Shown here in pieces: positions 63,536-64,000 of a DNA stretch of 64,000 bases (positions are counted from its first letter, which is position 1; each line of letters begins with the position of its first letter). The stretch is from contig JBCCXA010000002.1 of the NCBI GenBank assembly GCA_039192515.1, forward strand, positions 112,170 through 176,169, written 5' to 3'. The notes beneath the pieces were generated by a model that was given only the letters and a program-made list of their open reading frames with translations, did not search any database and was not told where the DNA came from. Origin of the DNA: Verrucomicrobiota bacterium. Lineage in GTDB: Bacteria; Verrucomicrobiota; Verrucomicrobiia; Methylacidiphilales; JBCCWR01. Made by a program: the position numbers and the translations under genes.

Positions 63536-64000
63536 ATGTAAAAATTTAGCTAGGTTTATGAAATAAATGTTTGGAGTATGAAAGCTTTATTATGAAGGGG
63601 CTAGGGATCCTCGACTGCCTTATGAGCCGTTTTAGGCAATCGAGCTAATAATGAGTCCAATAACAGGAACAAAGCCTGGCGCTATAGGAATAGATATAGC
63701 GTTTACAGGCTTAATAGGCTTACTCCCAATGATGTTCTGAGCACTCACTTAACCATGTAAGCTATCGTCAACTCTTCAGGATGCAAGTTTCGAATTTTCC
63801 AGTTTCATCTAAATAGTTTTTAGATAAAATTGACCCTTCTTTGTGACATACGCAGGGGTCTTTATTTTGTAGGTTCCTGCGCTAAAGAATGAGGAAAAAG
63901 GTTGGGTTACCCAAAAAAAAGAAGATCGATAACCTTGGCCTCCATATACATGTAAGTGCCTGAGGAGGAATCACTAAGCATGGGCGACAAATAAGTGGTA
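63536..64000. other. Region upstream of cimA with hairpins, no clear gene
   Basis: 465 bases to the window edge. Two inverted repeats are visible: 63610-63644 (CTCGA..TGCC against GGCA..TCGAG with one mismatch) and 63674-63710 (GCCTG and CGCTATA against TATAGCG and CAGGC). On the minus strand a GTG-started 38-codon frame (63632-63748) encodes a hydrophobic, Pro/Ile-rich peptide and covers both hairpins. A promoter for cimA should be here but was not assigned. Confidence 0.5.

Noticed and set aside
1..64000. CRISPR arrays, insertion sequences, tRNA and rRNA genes
   Set aside because: Looked for regularly spaced direct repeats, transposase motifs and cloverleaf patterns; none seen. The only tandem repeats are in-frame coding ones.

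Overview
This 64 kb window, roughly 43% GC by impression, comes from a Gram-negative, flagellated, non-enteric bacterium. Outer-membrane genes (lpxD, an OmpH/Skp chaperone, bamA) show a double membrane. A secreted protein built from about sixteen W-x3-[DN]-x3-A repeats, many small lipoproteins, and a multiheme cytochrome fused to HEAT and TPR repeats point to the PVC group. A member of the Verrucomicrobiota is my best guess; this is inference from gene content, not a phylogeny.

Layout. 1-0.9 kb: end of trmD and rplS. 1.1-2.1 kb: accA (minus strand). 2.1-2.8 kb: a non-coding block carrying two modules of a dispersed repeat. 2.8-3.8 kb: secreted metallopeptidase. 3.8-7.9 kb: lpxD, skp and bamA as a minus-strand envelope operon with a recognisable promoter. 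8.6-12.7 kb: tail-specific protease, maf and dus. 12.7-18.2 kb: cheW, a large hybrid histidine kinase, a glyoxalase II-like hydrolase and panE. 18.3-24.8 kb: envelope proteins (repeat protein, small membrane protein, beta-barrel, octaheme cytochrome, FHA protein). 25.3-31.0 kb: a complete pyruvate dehydrogenase operon (E1 alpha, E1 beta, E2, E3) followed by lipA, which makes the E2 cofactor. Its upstream region holds two long palindromes. 31.0-35.6 kb: CBM9-like lipoprotein, membrane-bound spermidine synthase-like/TPR protein, and polysaccharide deacetylase.

36.0-53.4 kb is an almost gapless 22-gene flagellar operon: flgB, flgC, fliE, fliF, fliG, fliH, fliI, fliJ, a MotE-like gene, fliK, an unknown gene, flgD, flgE, fliL, fliM, fliN, fliO, fliP, fliQ, fliR, flhB, flhA. 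A sigma-54-type promoter lies just in front of it. It encodes the MS ring, C ring, export gate, export ATPase and hook-assembly factors. Flagellin, filament caps, P and L rings and stators are not in the window.

53.5-63.5 kb: MaoC hydratase, DUF389 membrane protein, small coiled-coil protein, a second repeat block, a sodium/solute symporter, thyX, a four-helix membrane protein, an RlmI-like methyltransferase, two small secreted proteins (one with caspase-like His and Cys motifs), and a citramalate synthase gene. The last 465 bases hold hairpins but no clear gene.

The most unusual things seen are the two-module intergenic repeat family (about 2.3-2.7, 8.3-8.4 and 56.0-56.5 kb), whose third copy supplies the end of a gene; the putative secreted caspase-fold protein; an in-frame 15-base repeat inside the hook-length ruler fliK; and the paired palindromes before the PDH operon. 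I saw no CRISPR array, insertion sequence, rRNA or tRNA gene. All identifications are by eye from motifs; no database search was run.
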